From Allocoleopsis sp036703385 (GTDB lineage: Bacteria > Cyanobacteriota > Cyanobacteriia > Cyanobacteriales > Coleofasciculaceae), in contig NZ_DATNPA010000484.1 of NCBI RefSeq assembly GCF_036703385.1, positions 1 through 28,664 of the forward strand: a stretch of DNA of 28,664 bases, in the 5' to 3' direction. Positions 16,107 to 23,760 of this stretch are shown here, in pieces (the first letter of the stretch is position 1; every line of letters starts with the position of its first letter). The position numbers and the translations under genes were made by a program. Below the pieces are notes generated by a model that worked only from the letters and a program-made list of their open reading frames with translations, was not told the origin of the DNA and did not search any database.

Positions 16107-16459
16107 AGCCTATGTTCCTCCTCTGGAGAATATTTACCCACCAGACTATTAGCAAGTTTCCGTATCCGTAAGGTGACTGAAGCAGAACTAAACAGCGATA
16201 GGGTTAGCAAAGCGGAACCGTTCGGTTCAGCGCTGCTACGTTTTCGTAGCAGGATGAATAAGCCGTCCAGCGCAGAGCGCAGCATCCCTTCAATTTTTTC
16301 CATCGCCAACGGGGAGTGTCTTCCCCTGCTATTTTCCCAAAAATTAACGGTGAGAAATGTTACTCCTAACTTAGCAGCTAACTTTTCCTGAGTCAGTTCC
16401 AAAGGCTGTCGCCGTACTCGAATTAAGGTCTCGATCTCTAGTTGCCGTCCCACCACCAA
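16103..16459 (-). CDS. XRE-family HTH regulator with an inserted segment, coupled to hybrid kinase
   Basis: The 118-residue product begins with an XRE/Cro-type helix-turn-helix: LIRVRRQPLELTQEKLAAKL (12-31), GVTFLTVNFWENSRGRHSPL (32-51), MEKIEGML. It is clearly related to the protein at 20790-21038 (LTQEEFGAALGFTYPTISRW...SPLAIKKIEKQL). Compared with that one, about 36 residues (61-97, including ILLRKRSSAEPNGSALLTLS) are extra; after them the family-like tail IRKLANSLVGKYSPEEE resumes. The extra DNA holds two hairpins (16215-16228, 16233-16252). The start is uncertain (TTG 16459, GTG 16456 or 16453). Its stop shares GTGA with the kinase start, implying translational coupling. Probably a DNA-binding partner of the kinase; direct interaction is inferred only. 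Confidence 0.75.
   Translation of the reverse strand: MVVGRQLEIETLIRVRRQPLELTQEKLAAKLGVTFLTVNFWENSRGRHSPLAMEKIEGMLRSALDGLFILLRKRSSAEPNGSALLTLSLFSSASVTLRIRKLANSLVGKYSPEEEHRL
16215..16252. repeat. Two adjacent hairpins inside the XRE gene
   Basis: GAACCG TT CGGTTC (16215-16228) and CTGCTACG TTTT CGTAGCAG (16233-16252) are perfect inverted repeats. They fall in the part of the XRE gene that has no counterpart in its paralog, consistent with insertion of a palindromic repeat. Confidence 0.65.
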
Positions 16460-16703
16460 TATTAATTTTGCGTTACTCGATCTTCTTAATGGTAGATACA
16501 GTAGGCGATTTTTTCTAAAAATTGATATTTCCTAAGAAGGATTTTTAAGAAGATTGCCAATCCGTAAGTGGAACTTGAAGAATCCCATTACATTTTAAGC
16601 GACTCTTTTAATTTAGACGAATTCACTGAAAGAAGGGTTCAATTTAATTTAATTTATTCTCAGTGCCACTCCAGATCAATCTAGAGGTTCTCATAGGATT
16701 AAT

Positions 16704-16724
16704 CCAAAATATAAAATCTAAAAT
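16704..16724. repeat. Heptameric STRR, three units
   Basis: CCAAAAT, ATAAAAT and CTAAAAT follow one another, 8 bp before the stop end of the metallophosphoesterase gene. It is a typical cyanobacterial short tandemly repeated repetitive sequence. Confidence 0.6.
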
Positions 16725-16732
16725 CGAATGGG

Positions 16733-17440
16733 CTATTTGTACCATCGCCGCCGACGTGGCTCGTCTTGCTTTCCTAGTATTAAAATATTTCCAGACTCAT
16801 CACACACCCCAGCCTTAGCCACTCCATGAACCTTAATTTGGTTACTGCAAATTCTGCGACTGTACTGCTCGTGGTGATGACCGTGCACTACTGTTTGAAC
16901 TCCAAGCGCCAGAGCTAAATCATCGAGTTGTTTGAAACCATAGCGATGGCAGGAAGGAGCTTCATGGGTAACTAAAATATCGGCTTGTTCGTTCCAAAGG
17001 GCCTGATATTGTTGCCAGAATATAGTGACATGATGTTTACGGGGGATACCGTCGCGCCAGCGGTCTTTTTTGGCACAGGCAAACAATAGCTCTTTCTGGC
17101 TGCGGAATTTGGGTTGAGCCGGTGGCATCCATATTTTTTCACGGAACACGCCGCCTAAACCGGCGACTCGCTTGCCATCAATTTCGACGACGCGACCATG
17201 CAGATTACGATCGCCCAGTTGGGAGGCGAACAAGCGATCGAACCAACAATCTCGATCTCCGTCATGATTGCCAGGGATAAACCAAACGTCCGTTTTGTTG
17301 ATAATCGCTGAAACTTCTTGATCGAGCGATCGCTCTAAATCAAGATCGCCGAGCAAAATAACAGCGTTCGGGTGATAAGTCTCCACAGCCCTGATAATCG
17401 GTTTAAAATCCCCGTGCGGGTCTCCGCCAAAAAGAATCAT
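16733..17440 (-). CDS. Calcineurin-like metallophosphoesterase
   Basis: The catalytic signature is complete: GGDPHGD (5-11 from the chosen start, D-x-H), LLGDLDL (GD motif), PGNHDG (GNHD), LVTHEAP (H) and VHGHHHEQ (GHxH). Two metal ions are expected, with phosphomono- or diester hydrolysis in the cytoplasm. The family covers many substrates (phosphoprotein, nucleotides, Ap4A) and none can be assigned. I place the start at ATG 17440 because the first beta strand (MILFGGDPHGDF) begins there. An in-frame ATG at 17533 has the better Shine-Dalgarno (AAGGA, 8 bases upstream) and would add 31 residues partly encoded by a heptamer repeat. It lies 59 bp (long form) after the upstream kinase gene, so co-transcription is plausible. 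Confidence 0.88.
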   Translation of the reverse strand: MILFGGDPHGDFKPIIRAVETYHPNAVILLGDLDLERSLDQEVSAIINKTDVWFIPGNHDGDRDCWFDRLFASQLGDRNLHGRVVEIDGKRVAGLGGVFREKIWMPPAQPKFRSQKELLFACAKKDRWRDGIPRKHHVTIFWQQYQALWNEQADILVTHEAPSCHRYGFKQLDDLALALGVQTVVHGHHHEQYSRRICSNQIKVHGVAKAGVCDESGNILILGKQDEPRRRRWYK

Positions 17441-17441
17441 C

Positions 17442-17469
17442 TGAAGTATGAAGTATGAAGGACGAAGGA
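17442..17469. repeat. Heptameric STRR at the 5' end of the metallophosphoesterase gene
   Basis: TGAAGTA, TGAAGTA, TGAAGGA and CGAAGGA follow in tandem. They lie directly before ATG 17440, either in the untranslated leader or, if translation starts at 17533, encoding part of an N-terminal extension (VLRPSYFILQ). Confidence 0.7.
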
Positions 17470-17592
17470 CGAAAAGATGGGTTCGTGTGGTAAAAACCTG
17501 AATCTTCAGATTCTTGACGGGATGAATTGACATCCTTAGTTTCCTTTACACTTCAGCCTTGATTTCATCCTGTATTCTTAACGCTTCAGTCT

Positions 17593-19725
17593 TTAGGGCT
17601 TGAAGCGCTTTTGGAAGCGTTTAGGCCATGTAAAGCGGAAGGTCGCTCCCGCCCCAGTTTCGGATTCTACCCACACCCGCCCACCTCGACTCTCGACAAT
17701 CTTCTTCACAACAGAGAGTCCGATGCCTGTCCCTTCCACTTTATCTCGCGCTTCCAACCTTTGGAAGATGAGCCAAATCTTCTGGTGATACTCCGGTGCA
17801 ATTCCTGGCCCATTGTCAGCGATCGCAAACTCATAATACCGTCCCACATCTTCAACACTCACCTGAATCCTGGCATTGGGGCAGTTTGCATACTTGATGG
17901 CATTGCCAATTAAATTGATAAAGACCTGCTCTAGGAGTATCTTCTCCGTCTGGAGTGTAGGCATTCCCGGCTCGACAACCATTAAAATCTCTGGAGGTGG
18001 CGCAAGCAGTGCAATCACTTCTTTGAGTAAAGCAGAGACATCGACCGGTTCGAGATGTTGCACGCGACCCGCACGGGAATACTGCAAAATCCCGTCAATC
18101 AGCGCTGCCATGCGTTCTACCCGTCCACGCAACAACCTCAGATGCTCACGGGAGTCGCTGGTAAGTTGGTCGGCGAGGTCTTCTTCGAGCCACTCTGAAA
18201 GAGTTGCGATCGCACGCAGGGGAGCTTTGAGATCATGGGAAGCGATATAAGCAAACTGGTTGAGTTCTTGGTTGGTGCACTCTAGCGATCGCGTCAGTTC
18301 GGCGAGTTGTTCTGCTTTTTTCTCAATTTCTTGCCGCGCCCTCACCTGGTCGGTCACCTCCACCGCATGGGTCATAATCCCATAAACGTTTCCCTCACCG
18401 TCAACCAACGGTTGGTAAACGAAATTCCAGAAGCTCTCTTCCAACTTGCCATCATCATTGCGGTCAAACACAGCCGGCATCTCCTTACCGATGTAGGTCT
18501 GACCGGTGGCATAAACCCAATCTAACAACTCGAAAAAGCCCTGCCCTTCTAACTCCGGAAACACCTCACGGACGGGTTTGCCAACCAAATCACGCTTCCC
18601 CGTCAGTTTGATGAACATGGAGTTAGCTGTTTCGGTGATATGGTTAGAACCGCGAGTCACTTGAATAGCGGCTGGGACTTGCATGAAGACCCACTGGAGT
18701 GCAGCGCGTGCTGCTTCCGCTTCACACAGAGCGCGATCGCGTGCCGCTTCAACTTGCTTGCGTTCGGTGATATCAGTATGTACCCCCACCCACTCCCGAA
18801 TACTACCATCGGGTTCCAAAACGGATACAGCACGAACGCTCATATAGCGATACTCACCGTCATAACGCCGCAGGCGATACTCGGATTCGTAGAGGGTGCG
18901 GTTGGCAACAGCCGCAGACCACGCCTGTGCGGTATGGGCTCGATCATCCGGGTGAACGGCCTTGAGCCACCCCCATCCTTTGTATTCTTCATTAGTCTGT
19001 CCGGTAAACGCACCCCATCCAGGCTGTTCAGTGGTGAGTTCTCCTTCAGCATTAGTGTCCCAGATAATCTGAGAGGTAGCCTCTACGAGGAAACGGTAGC
19101 GCTCTTCGCTCTTGCGCAGTGCTTCCTGCACTCTCTCCAACTCACTGCGTGCCTCCCGTTCGCTAAACAGTTGCTGAGGAGAACACTCAGCTTCTTTCTC
19201 TTTAGTAATATCCACCATGACGCCACGCAGAAGCTTAGCGCGACCGTTGTCTTCACACACCACACGGACCAAGTCTTTGAGCCACACCACACGACCATCT
19301 GCCGCGATCGCTCTGTACTCGAATTGATGGTCTCTTGCTTCGTGAGTTGCCGTTGTACAGAAATGAATACACCAATCGCGGTCTTCTGGATGTAACAGTT
19401 GGTCTTGCCAAAATCTAGGGTTGTCGAACCATTGGCTGAGGGGATAGCCAAGAATGTCCTGTGCGCGATCGCTAACGAAGGTGAATTTCCAGGTAGCGGC
19501 ATCCATCTCCCAGATGATGACATCGAGTGCCTGCACCAACTCAACACAGCGCTCTGGGTTTAGCAAAAGCGAGGTACCTGATAGATTCCCTAGCTCCTGG
19601 GGAGTCTCGCTGACTTTCGCTTCCACACGTGCCATTGTCGCCTTAATACTAGCTTGCGGTGCGATTATTAACTCGGTCTCACACATCCTGTTATTACCTG
19701 AAAAATTGGGTCTAAAGCTGCTCAC
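17593..19725 (-). CDS. PAS-domain sensor histidine kinase without receiver
   Basis: The 710-residue protein has three PAS domains (about 60-178, 205-322 and 340-460), with C-terminal PAC endings such as RGVMVDITKEKEAE and VGVHTDITERKQVE. A short coiled coil (462-490) leads to a HisKA of the phytochrome-kinase type with His497 in ASHDLKAPLR. The HATPase has Asn608 in NLIGNAIKY, DNGPGIAP (637-644) and GTGIGLSVVKK. There is no membrane segment and no REC domain, so phosphate must pass to a separate regulator. The GTG start at 19725 has GGTGGAG 5 bases upstream; ATG 19686 is the alternative. The metallophosphoesterase gene follows closely. The ligand is unknown. Confidence 0.92.
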   Translation of the reverse strand: MSSFRPNFSGNNRMCETELIIAPQASIKATMARVEAKVSETPQELGNLSGTSLLLNPERCVELVQALDVIIWEMDAATWKFTFVSDRAQDILGYPLSQWFDNPRFWQDQLLHPEDRDWCIHFCTTATHEARDHQFEYRAIAADGRVVWLKDLVRVVCEDNGRAKLLRGVMVDITKEKEAECSPQQLFSEREARSELERVQEALRKSEERYRFLVEATSQIIWDTNAEGELTTEQPGWGAFTGQTNEEYKGWGWLKAVHPDDRAHTAQAWSAAVANRTLYESEYRLRRYDGEYRYMSVRAVSVLEPDGSIREWVGVHTDITERKQVEAARDRALCEAEAARAALQWVFMQVPAAIQVTRGSNHITETANSMFIKLTGKRDLVGKPVREVFPELEGQGFFELLDWVYATGQTYIGKEMPAVFDRNDDGKLEESFWNFVYQPLVDGEGNVYGIMTHAVEVTDQVRARQEIEKKAEQLAELTRSLECTNQELNQFAYIASHDLKAPLRAIATLSEWLEEDLADQLTSDSREHLRLLRGRVERMAALIDGILQYSRAGRVQHLEPVDVSALLKEVIALLAPPPEILMVVEPGMPTLQTEKILLEQVFINLIGNAIKYANCPNARIQVSVEDVGRYYEFAIADNGPGIAPEYHQKIWLIFQRLEARDKVEGTGIGLSVVKKIVESRGGRVWVESETGAGATFRFTWPKRFQKRFKP

Positions 19726-20195
19726 TAACGCTCCACCATCCTTCTAGGACGGCTTGCGATGCTGTGTTAGGGTTTCTTTGGATTTTCCTGGATACGCAAC
19801 ATAGTTTAAGGCGTCATACTTTGCAATGACGCCTTAAGATTGAGTAACTGAAGCTACTAACTGGCTAACACGGGCGTGAGCTTGCCAGCCAGAGCCAGTT
19901 TAGGTAAGACTAGCAACTAGTCAGCTGGAACGCATCTAGCTCTGGTCTGAAGATAGCTCAGAGCAGGTGGGGAGAAATTTTTCTGCTCACGAATCAATGC
20001 ACTAATCTCCTGCATTACCATAAAATGAGTCCTTAATGCAAAGAAAATTGAAGCTTAGTTCAGTAACTTTACTTTTCTCAACAAAGTATTTTAAAAATAT
20101 TTAAACTTCATTGCAAAGTCAGCGATACGCTAAGAAGGACGTGATAACTTCTATTGAAGTTGATAAACAACGTAGAGATAAGAAAGGAGGACACT
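19726..20195. other. Intergenic region with a strong hairpin
   Basis: No gene is visible in 470 bp between the divergently oriented kinase gene and the small plus-strand gene. It holds a perfect 12-bp-arm hairpin (19806-19837). Promoters for both genes are expected here but none is clear enough to mark. Confidence 0.5.
19806..19837. terminator. Perfect 12-bp stem hairpin, terminator-like or regulatory
   Basis: TTAAGGCGTCAT (19806-19817) and ATGACGCCTTAA (19826-19837) pair perfectly around an 8-base loop. There is no U-run on either side. It lies 80 bp upstream of the kinase start, so it may be a leader structure or protein-binding site rather than a terminator. Confidence 0.45.
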
Positions 20196-20396
20196 TTGGA
20201 TTTGCACTCTGCTCAAGCCAACAAAGATTTTTTTCGTGAAGATATTAGTGAGTATGTAGCTCAACTTCAGCTTCACATGGCGTTGCAAGCTCGGAACTTA
20301 GTTCCTACCCTCACACAGGCAAGGGACAGCCGAGAGCAGCTATTACAGCAAACCCAAGCAAATATTGAAAAGCTTGTCTCGCGACAGGTGATTTAA
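20196..20396 (+). CDS. Small helical protein of unknown function, 66 residues
   Basis: I chose the TTG at 20196 because a near-perfect Shine-Dalgarno (AAAGGAGG, 20184-20190 region) sits 5 bases before it. The same frame is open from a TTG at 20154 without a ribosome site. The product (MDLHSAQANKDFFREDISEY...) is predicted to be almost wholly helical, Gln-rich and amphipathic, with QLQLHMALQARNLVPTL and REQLLQQTQANIEKLVSRQ. It has no cysteine or membrane segment. A small adaptor or coiled-coil partner is possible. I do not recognise it. Strong ribosome-site context is the main support for its being real. Confidence 0.55.
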   Translation: MDLHSAQANKDFFREDISEYVAQLQLHMALQARNLVPTLTQARDSREQLLQQTQANIEKLVSRQVI

Positions 20397-20480
20397 AAAC
20401 CCGTGCAAGAATCCTCCGCCTCATCCACGAAGGAAGTGTGAGAAGCCAGCGCGGTAATAGCTTTATCCAGCCAAGAAATC

Positions 20481-20638
20481 AGTCCCACGCGTTGCAAGAG
20501 GAAGCGATCAGCTTCCCCGCTGCCGTTAACGAAGCGATCGCGAAGCGGTAGCGAGGAATGAGCGTCGGCGTTAGCCTAGGCAATCGCACGTTAAGACTTA
20601 AGCGCACGAACGAAGCTGATCGCACAGCGAGTGGGACT
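20481..20638. repeat. Nested long inverted repeat, 158 bp
   Basis: The outer arms AGTCCCAC (20481-20488) and GTGGGACT (20631-20638) and second arms GCGATCAGCTTC (20504-20515) and GAAGCTGATCGC (20612-20623) are perfectly complementary. Inside lies a further imperfect palindrome with CGCTGCCG and CGGTAGCG. The whole can fold as one long branched hairpin. It has no coding capacity. It may be a MITE or a structured RNA. Confidence 0.6.
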
Positions 20639-20663
20639 TTCAGCTGTCAAGTCGCTGTGTTCC

Positions 20664-20688
20664 AATTTGTAATTGATAATTTGTAATT
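20664..20688 (+). repeat. Short direct repeat AATTTGTAATT
   Basis: Two copies of ATTTGTAATT are separated by GATA. This matches a common STRR-like spacer repeat of cyanobacteria. It lies downstream of the XRE gene's 3' end and is noncoding. Confidence 0.45.
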
Positions 20689-20789
20689 CATCACTTGAAG
20701 GCTGAAGTAGAAAATTACCGAGAGAACGTCCTCACTCTCCATTGGGCTCTGCAATTGCCAATTTCTAATGACTCATTGCCAATAATCCC

Positions 20790-21038
20790 CTACTCTTTCA
20801 AATACTGCTCCAGCAAATCCTTGCGGCGTTCGCCGATCTGCCGCAACTGCTTCTCAATTTTCTTGATGGCTAGGGGTGAAGGTTTAGCCCATCCATTTTC
20901 CCAGCGACTAATTGTCGGGTAAGTAAAACCTAACGCTGCTCCAAATTCTTCTTGTGTCAGCCCTATCTCGATGCGAAGTTCACGAATGAGCTTGCCAATT
21001 TCTGGCTGGTCTGTAACTAAGGGTGTTTTAATTGCCAT
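20790..21038 (-). CDS. XRE-family HTH transcriptional regulator
   Basis: The 82-residue protein is a single XRE/Cro helix-turn-helix: KLIRELRIEIGLTQEEFGAA (16-35), LGFTYPTISRWENGWAKPSP (36-55), then a helical tail LAIKKIEKQLRQIGERRKDL. The positively charged recognition helix and the 'GxTQEEFA..LGxTxPTISRWENG' pattern are clear. It is paralogous to the XRE protein coupled to the hybrid kinase at 16103-16459, and in other cyanobacteria such small regulators often accompany hybrid kinases (from memory, not checked). Here it stands alone, 205 bp after the SGNH hydrolase gene on the same strand. The target is unknown. Confidence 0.88.
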   Translation of the reverse strand: MAIKTPLVTDQPEIGKLIRELRIEIGLTQEEFGAALGFTYPTISRWENGWAKPSPLAIKKIEKQLRQIGERRKDLLEQYLKE

Positions 21039-21243
21039 TTGACCTAGTAGAGCGAACGTTAGTAATACCTGCTACACCGTAGCGTTCAAAGATCCGTCCT
21101 GGGATCGGGAAACTTACTGATCATTTGCCCTAAAAATTTGTGGCTCTTTCAGGGAAATTGCAGAAAGAGCGATTTCTAGGGCACCAGCTGTTAGCGGAGT
21201 GATTCTCGAAGAGCTAACGCAGTCCTCTTATATAGCGATCGCC

Positions 21244-22344
21244 CTACAGTTGACTTGCTCTCTCTACCCGCTTCGCCCCTAGTACAGATTCCGCATACTG
21301 TAGCGCCTCTTGCCAAACCTCATAGCCACGAGGCGTCAAATGAATACCATCGGTTGTCAATTCTGACTGCATCTCACCTTGCTCATCAGTAAACAAGCTG
21401 TGGAGATTGAGATAACCTGCTCCTTCTTGTTGGGCGATGACGGCGATTTGTTGGTTGAGTTTCCGAATTCGCTCGTTCCCAATCGCACTCAAGCGTGTGG
21501 GAAGGATGGACTGCATGACCACTTGAGAACGTGGATGATTCTGACGCAAGCGTTGCACAATCTGGCGTAAGTTACGCAGAATAACTTCATCAGCTACACC
21601 CTGGCGTAAGTCATTAATGCCAGCCAAAACATAGATTGTACTGGGTTGCGTTTGAGAGAAAGCCGATAATCGTCGCAAAATTTGACCCGAATTCTCCCCA
21701 GAAATGGCTTGATTCAGCCAAAGCTGACTACCTGGAAGTCGTTGCGAAGGAAACCACAGACTCAATGAATCTCCTAATAAAATCCCTAGACGATTAGAAC
21801 CCTGTCCTTTGGCAACAGCTTTGGCTTCCTGTTCAAGGAGGCGTCTCCACTGCTCATGAGTGGGTTGTGGCAGCGCGAGTTGTTTTGTCTGGGCTCCTTT
21901 AAGCCACAAGGACTGGAAGCTATCAGCAGGCAAGCGTGTAAACAGCTTCCCAGCTTTCAAGGCCGCTAATCGTTGAAGGTAAAGCTGGCTACCCGAGGTT
22001 GGAAATAGAGCCGGGGATTGGCGCTTAGGCAAAGCTTGTACATCCATCTCCTGCTGTATCGTCCCTTGAGTTGTGCTGGGTATGAGGATGGGGGTGAGCG
22101 GTTGTGAAACGGGCTTTGTCCGCCAGCGGGCTGAACTGGGCTCGGGCGGACTGAATTCAGCAGAGATTGTCTCTACAATTGGGACAATCTGGGGAGTGAC
22201 AATAGATTTGAATAGGTTAGTGGCAGTTGACGCTAACAAGATCGACAAGTCATCCAGCTGTCGGAGGGGTAGCGCTGGAGGAGGCGGGGCTGAGATTGGT
22301 CCGACGCTGATTAGACTTGCCGCCAGCAGATAAGGATCGCTCAT
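21244..22344 (-). CDS. SGNH/GDSL-family hydrolase with an extended N-terminal region
   Basis: The catalytic domain (about 185-355) has block I GDSLSLWF with nucleophile Ser193, a block II glycine (216), block III GIND with Asn244, and block V DGIHLT with Asp332 and His335. This gives a Ser-His-Asp esterase of the lipase/acylhydrolase type, probably removing acyl groups from polysaccharide or lipid. The first 180 residues are Pro/Ser/Thr/Gln-rich and low in complexity, with PISAPPPPALPL. No clear signal peptide is seen, although the N terminus is moderately hydrophobic. The gene follows no partner closely. Substrate and cell location are open. Confidence 0.85.
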   Translation of the reverse strand: MSDPYLLAASLISVGPISAPPPPALPLRQLDDLSILLASTATNLFKSIVTPQIVPIVETISAEFSPPEPSSARWRTKPVSQPLTPILIPSTTQGTIQQEMDVQALPKRQSPALFPTSGSQLYLQRLAALKAGKLFTRLPADSFQSLWLKGAQTKQLALPQPTHEQWRRLLEQEAKAVAKGQGSNRLGILLGDSLSLWFPSQRLPGSQLWLNQAISGENSGQILRRLSAFSQTQPSTIYVLAGINDLRQGVADEVILRNLRQIVQRLRQNHPRSQVVMQSILPTRLSAIGNERIRKLNQQIAVIAQQEGAGYLNLHSLFTDEQGEMQSELTTDGIHLTPRGYEVWQEALQYAESVLGAKRVERASQL

Positions 22345-22421
22345 TAAGTGACTCCATCACACTCTCCTTTCCTTTGACAGCAATTATTTATAGTAGTCAG
22401 GAAACTTCCGCGTTAACTCTT

Positions 22422-22490
22422 CCGTGCGGGAAGTCCCCCAGTGCAACGAAGTGAGACTGGGGGATGAAAGCACGGTCAGGATGTAGCGAT
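22422..22490 (+). mobile_element. Left-end structure of the tnpB element
   Basis: CCCCCAGT (22435-22442) pairs with ACTGGGGG (22456-22463), and CCGTGC (22422-22427) pairs with GCACGG (22470-22475) as an outer stem. The segment GTGAGACTGG (22451-22460) and the segment TCAGGATGTAGCGAT (22476-22490) recur near the right end. This fits the subterminal hairpin of an IS200/IS605-type left end. The exact outer boundary and target motif cannot be fixed. Confidence 0.6.
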
Positions 22491-22539
22491 TTACCATCAA
22501 CCCCTGTAGATGATAAGATAATTGCAGGAGGGAAGAAAA

Positions 22540-23760
22540 GTGCTGTACAAAGCTGTCAAAGTTCGCTTGTTTCCAACGTCAGAACAAGAGGTGCTGTTAG
22601 CTCAACACTTCGGTTGTGCGCGTTGGTGGTGGAACTTCGCGCTCAATAAATCCATAGAAACCTACCGAGATACAGGCAAAGGACTAGGACGTTCAGCACT
22701 CAACGCACTTCTACCTCATCTCAAGAAAGACGAAGAGACGGCGTGGTTAGGCGAGTGTTACAGCCAAGTTTTGCAAGCTGTTACCCTCAACCTCACAACG
22801 GCCTACAAAAACTTCTTTGATGGACGTGCGAGATTTCCGCGATTCAAATCAAAGCATGGTAAGCAGTCTATTCAGTATCCTCAAAACGTTCAGGTGATAG
22901 GTTCTTGCTTAAAATTACCTGGTAAAGTTGGTACGGTAAAAGCCAAGATTCACAGACTAATTGAGGGAGTAATCAAGACAGTTACTGTCACCAAAGACCC
23001 GTCAGGAAAATACCATGCGTCTATCTTGTCCGAAGTAGAAGGCTCCAATCCCGTTTTTTCAACAGAAGGTAAGGTAATTGGTATTGATTTGGGGTTAAAG
23101 CACTTTGCTGTTACCAGTGACGGCAAAAAGGTGTCTAAGTATGACAATCCTAGACATTTAGCCAAACATGAAAAAAACCTCAAACGCAAACAACAGAAGC
23201 TAGCAAGAAAGCAAAAAGGAAGTAAGTCAAGAGATAAGTATAGAAAAGTTGTTGCTAGAGTATACGAACGAGTGAGTAACTCAAGAGCAGATTTTCTACA
23301 CAAGCTTTCACGAAAGCTCGTCAACGAAAACCAAATTGTCGTAGTAGAGAATCTTCATGTCAAAGGCATGGTTCGTAATCACAATCTAGCCAAGGCAATA
23401 TCTGATGTGGGTTGGGGAATGTTTACTAACTTCTTAGCCTATAAGCAGGAGTTGAAAGGTGGAAAGTTGGTTGAAATTGACCGATGGTTCCCTAGTTCCA
23501 AGCTCTGCTCTAATTGCTACTACCAAGCCGAGGAAATGCTGTTAGATGTGAGGGAATGGACTTGTTCTCACTGCGGTACTCATCACGACCGAGATGGTAA
23601 TGCCGCAACGAACATTAGAGAAGAAGGCATCAGAATGCTACAGGTGGATGGAACGTCCATTTCTGCCAGTGGAGGGGAAGTAAGACCGAAGGGTGGACGC
23701 AAGTCTGTTCTAAGGCATTCCCCCGTGAGACTGGAAGCTCAGGGTGTAGCGCTAGCGTAA
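22540..23760 (+). CDS. tnpB: TnpB RNA-guided nuclease (IS200/IS605-type)
   Basis: The 406-residue protein starts at GTG 22540, preceded by GGAGG about 9 bases upstream; a TTG at 22522 is in frame but has no ribosome site. The RuvC-like triad is intact: Asp183 in GIDLGLKHFA, Glu270 in VVVENLHVKG and Asp352 in HHDRDGNAATNI. The zinc finger is Cys323-x2-Cys326 and Cys342-x2-Cys345. The N-terminal KAVKVRLFPTSEQEVLLAQ is the typical family start. TnpB proteins cut DNA guided by an RNA made from the element's 3' end and help retain the element. There is no tnpA beside it, so mobility depends on a transposase elsewhere. Confidence 0.95.
   Translation: MLYKAVKVRLFPTSEQEVLLAQHFGCARWWWNFALNKSIETYRDTGKGLGRSALNALLPHLKKDEETAWLGECYSQVLQAVTLNLTTAYKNFFDGRARFPRFKSKHGKQSIQYPQNVQVIGSCLKLPGKVGTVKAKIHRLIEGVIKTVTVTKDPSGKYHASILSEVEGSNPVFSTEGKVIGIDLGLKHFAVTSDGKKVSKYDNPRHLAKHEKNLKRKQQKLARKQKGSKSRDKYRKVVARVYERVSNSRADFLHKLSRKLVNENQIVVVENLHVKGMVRNHNLAKAISDVGWGMFTNFLAYKQELKGGKLVEIDRWFPSSKLCSNCYYQAEEMLLDVREWTCSHCGTHHDRDGNAATNIREEGIRMLQVDGTSISASGGEVRPKGGRKSVLRHSPVRLEAQGVALA

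Larger units (their letters stand above)
20397..20789. other. Repeat-rich intergenic region
   Basis: No gene is visible. The region holds a nested inverted repeat (20481-20638) and a short direct repeat (20664-20688), listed separately. Its HIP1-like and '-gcgaagcg-' palindromes are typical of cyanobacterial spacers. Confidence 0.5.

Noticed and set aside
16681..16740. AT-rich stretch considered as an origin or AT-rich attachment site
   Set aside because: It is explained by the heptameric STRR and by spacer composition. No DnaA boxes or integrase gene are nearby.
18420..18500. EF-hand-like loop DRNDDGKLEESF in the PAS kinase
   Set aside because: Position 12 of the loop is Phe rather than Glu/Asp, and the segment is a common feature of this PAS subtype (EESFWNFVYQPL).
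18640..19395. 251-codon open frame on the plus strand inside the PAS kinase gene
   Set aside because: It is fully antisense to conserved PAS coding sequence, has no domain pattern and a poor N terminus. It is a shadow frame of a GC-balanced gene.
22464..22649. 61-codon frame overlapping the tnpB start
   Set aside because: It overlaps the left-end hairpin and the tnpB N terminus in another frame, with no motif.
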